A DNA stretch of 64,000 nucleotides, taken from the NCBI GenBank assembly GCA_001600355.1, contig BCJU01000001.1, forward strand, positions 5,456,013 to 5,520,012, given 5' to 3'. Source of the DNA: Meira nashicola. Lineage: Eukaryota; Basidiomycota; Exobasidiomycetes; Exobasidiales; Brachybasidiaceae. The translations under genes and the position numbers were made by a program. Numbering within the stretch: the stretch's first letter is position 1; each line of letters opens with the position of its first letter. The notes beneath the pieces were generated by a model. That model worked only from the letters and a program-made list of their open reading frames with translations. It ran no database searches and was not told where the DNA came from. Below, piece by piece: positions 58,868 through 64,000 of the stretch.

Positions 58868-61800
58868 ATGTCATTACAACCAGAGTACGTGCAACAGCTT
58901 CATCAGCTGTTGCAACAAACCAATGTTCCCGATACGGCTGCAGTTCGTGCAGCAACTGATGCATTGCAATCGAAATACTACAAAGATCCAAATTGTATCC
59001 CAGCCTTGTTTGAGATCATGTCAACTTCACCTGATCTTGCCGTTAGACAATTGGCTTCTGTTGAATTGCGCAAACGATTAGCAAAAAGTGGCGGAAAAGC
59101 ATGGACCAAACAAGCCGTTCAAGTTCGGGAAGGTATCAAATCTCGCTTGCTGGAAATTGTTGTTAGTGAACAATCAGCATTGGTTCGCAATGCAATTGCA
59201 AGAGTTATCGCTGAAATTGCTAAACGTGAATTACCAGCAGGAACATGGCAACAATTGCTACCCTTTTTATTCCAAGCTGCCAGTTCACCTACCGCAAGCC
59301 ATCGTCAAGTTTCCATCTTTGTCTTCTTCATCGTCTTAGAGACCTTTGTTGATGGTGAAGAGAGCCTCGAGAAATATCTCCCACAGATTATGAGCGTTTT
59401 CAGCAAATCCTTACAAGATCCAGAAAGCTTGGAAGTAAGAGTGACAACCGTTCGTGCTTTGGGAAAAGTAGCAGAAAACCTTGACGTTGATGCAACTGCA
59501 GATCTTGCGTTGGTACAATCTGCTATCCCATTGATGGTGCAAGTTTTGGACCAAACCCTCAAAGAAGCGGATGGAGAAGGTGTTCGCTACTGCTTAGATG
59601 TATTTGAGTCTCTTTGCATGTTGGAATCTCCCATCATCTCAAACCACGTAGCAGATTTGATTCAATTCTTCTTGGCAAACGGTGCAAACAAAGAACTCGA
59701 AGACGATCATCGTATCATGTGCTATAACTCCTTAATCTGGCTCAGCCAATACAAGAAATCCAAGATTCAAAGCTTGAACCTAGCAAGACCGATGTTGGAA
59801 CACCTAATGCCAGTTGTTGTTGAGGAAGATTCAGAAGATCCAGATGAAGATTCTCCATCTCGATTGGCTTTGCGTGTGATCGACGGATTGGCTACAGAAC
59901 TTCCACCAAGCCATGTCTTCCCACCTCTATTGGAACAAATGCAAAAGTACATGAACAACCAAGACCCTCATCATCGTAAAGCCGCAATGATGGCCTTTGC
60001 TGTTGCTGTCGAAGGATGTTCCGAATATATTCGTCCTCACATGAATGAGCTCTGGCCATTCGTTGAAGGTGGATTACGTGACAGTGAATTGGTTGTCCGT
60101 AAAGCAGCATGCATTACTGTTGGTTGCTTGTGCGAATGCTTGGATACAGAATGTGCAGAACGCCATGCAACCTTGTTGCCTCTTATTATGGATCTGGTCA
60201 ATAATACTGACACACAAAAGAACGCATGCACTGCTTTGGATGCTCTTTTAGAAGTCATGGGCGACTCAATCGCGCAGTACTTGCCTGCTATCATGGAACG
60301 CCTATCCTCCCTTTTGGATACAGCACCCATTGCTGTCAAAGCAACAGTTACCGGCGCCATCGGTAGTGCAGCACATGCATCAAAAGAACAATTTTTGCCA
60401 TACTTTGCACACACCATGCAACGCATGCAACCTCACCTCTCACTCACCGAAGAAGGAGAAGAACAAGATCTTCGCGGTGTGACTTTGGATACGATCGGTA
60501 CCTTTGCCGAAGCTGTCGGTAAGGAAAACTTCCGACCATACTTTAGCAATATGATGAACTTGGCATACGAAGGTGTTAATCTTGACAGTCCTCGCCTTCG
60601 TGAATGTTCTTTCATCTTCTTCTCGGTCATGTGCCGTGTATTTGGTGAAGAATTCTCTCAATTCTTGTCCGTCGTTGTTCCAAAACTCTTGGAAAGCTTC
60701 AAGCAAAGCGAACATTTACCAGTACCAGGAGCTTCAGGTGATGGCGTGATGTCTGGCCAAGGCGTAGGAACTAATGACAACGGTGATCTTGTTCTTGCAG
60801 GAGGATCCGGTGGTGCAGACGGCGAAGGTGAAGATGACTTTATCGATCTAGACGAAGTGTTTGAGAATTTAACAAATGTCAACACCGCTGTTGGTGTTGA
60901 AAAGGCAGTTGCTGCTGATGCCCTTGGTGAGATCTTTATGCACACCAAAGCTGGATTCACACCTTTCTTGGAGTCTTCTGTGGAGGAATTGATCAATCTG
61001 TTAAGTCACTATTATCAAGGTATTCGCAAGAGCGCCGTTACCGCTTTGATCATATTTATCAACACCCTCAACGAAATGAGTGATCCAAAAGAATGGCAAC
61101 CTGGACATAATTCTAGTGTGCCATTACCAGAACCAGTAGCTAAGCTAGCAGAGGTTGTCATTCCGGCAATCGTTGAAGCTTGGCAAGAAGAAGATGATCA
61201 GTAAGTATTTACTTTAAAGCAAAACCTTTAAGTGATGAGAAAACTCAGAATCTCAGCTCACAATGACGCACAATGCAAAATGCATATGTGACGAATGACA
61301 ATGACTCTGTTCCCTATTACCTGATTTCATATTTGCACAAATATTTTCTAAACAGAGATACTGACACACATATTTTCTCTTTTTTATTTTTATTTCAGGA
61401 TGACTCAAATCGAAATTTGTCAACAACTCGCTGAATGCTTGAACAAAAACGGACCGCAAATTCTCAAAGGAGAAGCTGAGCGTACTTGTGCTTTAGTAGC
61501 AGACATTTTGGATCAAAAATCCGCATGTCAAATCGATACAGAAGCTCGAGAGGAGGATGCACAAGGGGTTGAGGACATTTCCGAATACGAATCCGTGTTG
61601 ATTTCCTCTTCAACAGATTTGATTGGTGCAATGGCAAACGTATACGCACACGATTTTGTAGAACCACTAAGGCAATTATTACCAAAAATTACAAAGTACT
61701 ATTCGCCCAGTCGTTCTTCTTCTGATCGTGCAACCGCAGTTGGAAGTATGGGAGAAATTATTACCGGTATGAAAGCAGCCATCACGCCTTTCACAAACGA

Positions 61801-62338
61801 AGTCTTATCTGTTTTATCTCGCGGTTTGCAAGATGAAGATACGGGTATTCGATCAAATTCTGCTTTCGCATCTGGTGTTTTGATTGAACATTCTCAAAGC
61901 GATTTGACACCCCATTTCCAAGCTTTGTTGGGCGCCATTCGACCTATGTTTGAATTGAGCAAATCTGACAAGGAAGACGATCAAAGAGCAAGTGATAACG
62001 CATGTGGATGTTTGAGCAGAATGATTGTTAAATCACAAGCATCCGTGCCTTTAGATCAAGCTATTCCCGTCTTGATTTCCGCTTTACCATTAAAGAAGGA
62101 TGCAGCAGAATGGAGTCCTGTTTTGGTTTGCTTTATGGGATTGGTTCAAGCAAATAACGAGATTGCATTGCAACAAATTGATACAATCTTGGCCATCATG
62201 AAACATGCATTACAGCTTGAAGGTGATGATTCTATCGGAAGTATTTTGCGCGGTCAAGTTGTAGCATTCATCAGTGCTATTAATAGCAGTGCACCTGAAA
62301 AGATTGCAGCAGCGGGACTACAGCCATTCTTGGTGTGA
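58868..62338 (+). CDS. KAP123: Importin beta-family karyopherin Kap123 / importin-4, two exons
   Basis: Exons 58868-61200 and 61399-62338, with a 198-nt intron (GTAAGT / TTTCAG), give 1090 residues, close to yeast Kap123 (1113). The protein is a tandem series of HEAT repeats. An importin N-terminal domain opens it (SLQPEYVQQLHQLLQQTNVP, then AVRQLASVELRKRLAKSGGK). HEAT helices such as DHRIMCYNSLIWLSQYKKSK and LRDSELVVRKAACITVGCLCE fill the centre. An acidic loop at about 635-660 (GGADGEGEDDFIDLDEVFEN) is typical. Kap123 imports ribosomal proteins and histones H3/H4 in a Ran-GTP-dependent way. The intron joins QEEDDQ to MTQIEICQQL without breaking a helix repeat and is near the 3' third. Confidence 0.93.
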
Positions 62339-62654
62339 GGTTTTGTACATCATACTGCAGGAATTCAAGCTAATATACCCCTTTTGTCTCCAATCAAACA
62401 ATTTACACATGAATCAGTTCATTCTTTTAATTTCCCTGCAATCATTTCTTATAAAAGCATGTAGACAATCTGATGTTCATTGAATTAAATAATTCTGCTG
62501 ATCCGAAGCAATCCAAAAGTACGAATGAGAGCAAGAAAAGAAAAGTCTGATTTGCACTTCCATTCGGCGGTATAGTGGGATTTAAATGGAAAACAGGCTT
62601 TTGTTTTTTGAGTTCGAGAAGCATGGGAATAAGGAATGGTATAAAGAAAGGTAA
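62339..62654. other. Convergent intergenic, KAP123 / RRM protein
   Basis: 316 bp of AT-rich sequence between two 3' ends. No gene is seen. Confidence 0.45.
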
Positions 62655-64000
62655 TTATGAAATCTGATCATCTTCGCTAGCAACAATTCCGCCTACACTT
62701 GTGTCGCCAGTTTGATCTCCACTACGGACACCGGATGTGAGATGAGCGAAATCGGTGGTACTTTGATCAGTTTCCATGGAAGGAGGTGAAAGTGGTTCAT
62801 CCATCGTACCACCAATGAATGTTGAAGAATCCATAGCAGGATTAGGTGAGTGAGAGCCACTTCTTCCCAAATTCATCGTATTAGTCACAGCTCTTGGTGC
62901 ATTTCCGCAACGATCTTTACCCGCTCCGACCCTTTGATTTGCGTAATCTGGATGATTTTTCATTGCTTCAATTGCTTTAATTGCGTTTTGAATATTGCAA
63001 AAGTTTACAAAAGCGCAATTCTTTTCCCTGAATGTGTTTACCAATTCAGTTTCTCCATATTCGCCAAAATCAGCTCGTAACTTTTCCACTGTGTGTAAAT
63101 CAAAATCTTCAATGTTTCCGATGTAAACGTTTCTGCTACCACCTGCTTGAACTGCCATTGCGATAGCAGGACTTAATGGACCAGAATGCTTTCCCCAACC
63201 AATCTTTAATCTGCGTTGATGAATCATGATACCCGAATAACTTGCCAAATGAAAGAATGCTAAAGCTGCATTACTCTCGATAAATGTGATGAATGCGATA
63301 TGCTTTTCGGGAATGAAACGAATGTTTTGTAAAATTCCTCCACGAATGTGATTGCAAATCTCTTCGGTACTTGTATCAGGATGAATATTACCCAAGTAAA
63401 CCGTTCGATTTCCCATTTGTTGTAATGCGGCAGTATTTGCCATTGGACCAAAAACAGAAGCAACTGCTGCAGGAGAACGACCTTCATCTCCTCCATTTCC
63501 ACCAGGTGAGGGTATATTGCCATATCCACTACTTAATGCAGCAGCGGCAGCAGGATTATAACCTGTTGGATATCCTAATGAAGCAGCAGCGGCCATGCCC
63601 ATTGCAGCCGCTTGACTATTGTGTGCTTGATTTTGTTGTTGACTTTTAGGCACGTATGCACAACGATCTTTGCCATAATTGACACGTTTACCTGACCAAG
63701 CTGATTCGCTAGGTAATGATGATACAACTTTGATTGCTGTTCCGATACTGAGAAAGTGAACAAATCCGATATTCTTATCTCGAACGATCTTTACCTGATC
63801 GATTGGTCCGAAACGGGAAAGATCATCACGTAAAGTTTGCTCGGTGGTTTCATCGTCCAATTGACCTAAATAAACGTTTCTTGTAGCTTGATTTTGTTGA
63901 ACGGCCATCAAGATTGGAGTTGGGCAAGCAGATGGTTTTCCCCATCCAATTTTTAGTTCTTGATTGTGAAGTGACATTTTCTTTACTGAAGCATCTGCGT
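62655..64000 (-). CDS. Multi-RRM RNA-binding protein, Nrd1/Mrn1-like (5' part outside window)
   Basis: At least 448 residues. The open frame runs through the right edge, so the N-terminus is missing. Three whole RRMs are visible, beginning near RNVYLGQLDDET, NRTVYLGNIHPDT and RNVYIGNIEDFD, each with RNP1-like strands (KNIGFVHFL, KHIAFITFI and KNCAFVNFC). Before them comes LHNQELKIGWGK, which matches the internal IHQRRLKIGWGK that closes RRM3, so it is the end of a fourth RRM cut by the edge. The ATG at 63977 is therefore probably internal. Four RRMs with the LKIGWGK linker are characteristic of S. pombe Nrd1 and yeast Mrn1, cytoplasmic mRNA-binding proteins linked to differentiation and stress. 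An Ala/Gly-rich region separates RRM2 and RRM3, and the tail is Ser/Asp-rich. Confidence 0.88.
   Translation of the reverse strand, partial: ADASVKKMSLHNQELKIGWGKPSACPTPILMAVQQNQATRNVYLGQLDDETTEQTLRDDLSRFGPIDQVKIVRDKNIGFVHFLSIGTAIKVVSSLPSESAWSGKRVNYGKDRCAYVPKSQQQNQAHNSQAAAMGMAAAASLGYPTGYNPAAAAALSSGYGNIPSPGGNGGDEGRSPAAVASVFGPMANTAALQQMGNRTVYLGNIHPDTSTEEICNHIRGGILQNIRFIPEKHIAFITFIESNAALAFFHLASYSGIMIHQRRLKIGWGKHSGPLSPAIAMAVQAGGSRNVYIGNIEDFDLHTVEKLRADFGEYGETELVNTFREKNCAFVNFCNIQNAIKAIEAMKNHPDYANQRVGAGKDRCGNAPRAVTNTMNLGRSGSHSPNPAMDSSTFIGGTMDEPLSPPSMETDQSTTDFAHLTSGVRSGDQTGDTSVGGIVASEDDQIS

Noticed and set aside
61253..61459. Open frame across the KAP123 intron, and a reading of KAP123 as two separate genes
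   Set aside because: The GTAAGT/TTTCAG intron joins the two parts in frame to the normal karyopherin length, and the second part lacks an importin N-terminus.

Overview
This 64 kb window is a nuclear segment of a fungal genome. Genes are eukaryotic, densely packed and on both strands. Introns are short (about 56-200 nt), with GTGAGT/GTAAGT donors and CTAAC-like branch points. I read about 30 protein-coding genes and one tRNA, and I see no mobile element, rRNA or CRISPR array. A Josephin-domain ataxin-3 homologue, a secretory lipase of the CALA type, few introns and moderately AT-rich DNA fit a basidiomycete, possibly Ustilaginomycotina. The placement below phylum is a low-confidence inference.

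Layout, 0-13.4 kb: ataxin-3-like deubiquitinase (-), GID/CTLH E3 ligase subunit RMD5 (+), mitochondrial-type 3-ketoacyl-CoA thiolase (+), a three-exon STYX-like pseudophosphatase (-), exosome subunit RRP43 (+), SRP receptor alpha (-), an unknown polytopic membrane protein (+), a four-exon signal peptidase subunit SPC1 (-), and a two-exon proteinase B inhibitor (+).

Layout, 13.4-41.7 kb: CCT2 (-), COX10 (+), class V myosin (-), a mitochondrial carrier (+), prephenate dehydrogenase TYR1 (-), the 2968-residue kinase TEL1/ATM (+), a Zn2Cys6 regulator with a long upstream region (-), a four-exon 5-formyl-THF cyclo-ligase (-), an unknown charged nuclear-looking protein (+), and the HDEL receptor ERD2 (-).

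Layout, 43-64 kb: a GPI-anchored secreted protein (+), a small two-exon membrane protein (+), SKP1 (-), tRNA-Arg(UCU) (-), and then the most accessory-looking part. That part holds a DHA1-type MFS transporter (-), a Zn2Cys6 regulator (+), an anion:cation-symporter/Dal5-type permease (-), a cytosolic arylsulfatase (+) and a secreted CALA-like lipase (+). Housekeeping genes resume with CCT8 (-), KAP123 (+, two exons) and a multi-RRM Nrd1/Mrn1-like protein cut by the right edge of the window.

How genes may work together: most are unlinked housekeeping functions arranged as divergent pairs. The one plausible functional cluster is 46.9-54.7 kb, where a zinc-cluster regulator, a Dal5/Soa1-like permease and a sulfatase without a signal peptide suggest import of sulfate esters and intracellular release of sulfate. 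The permease promoter carries a perfect 15-bp CCG/CGG palindrome typical of zinc-cluster sites. The most unusual unexplained DNA signal is five copies of the 8-mer GCGCAGCG (both orientations) within 223 bp upstream of SKP1.
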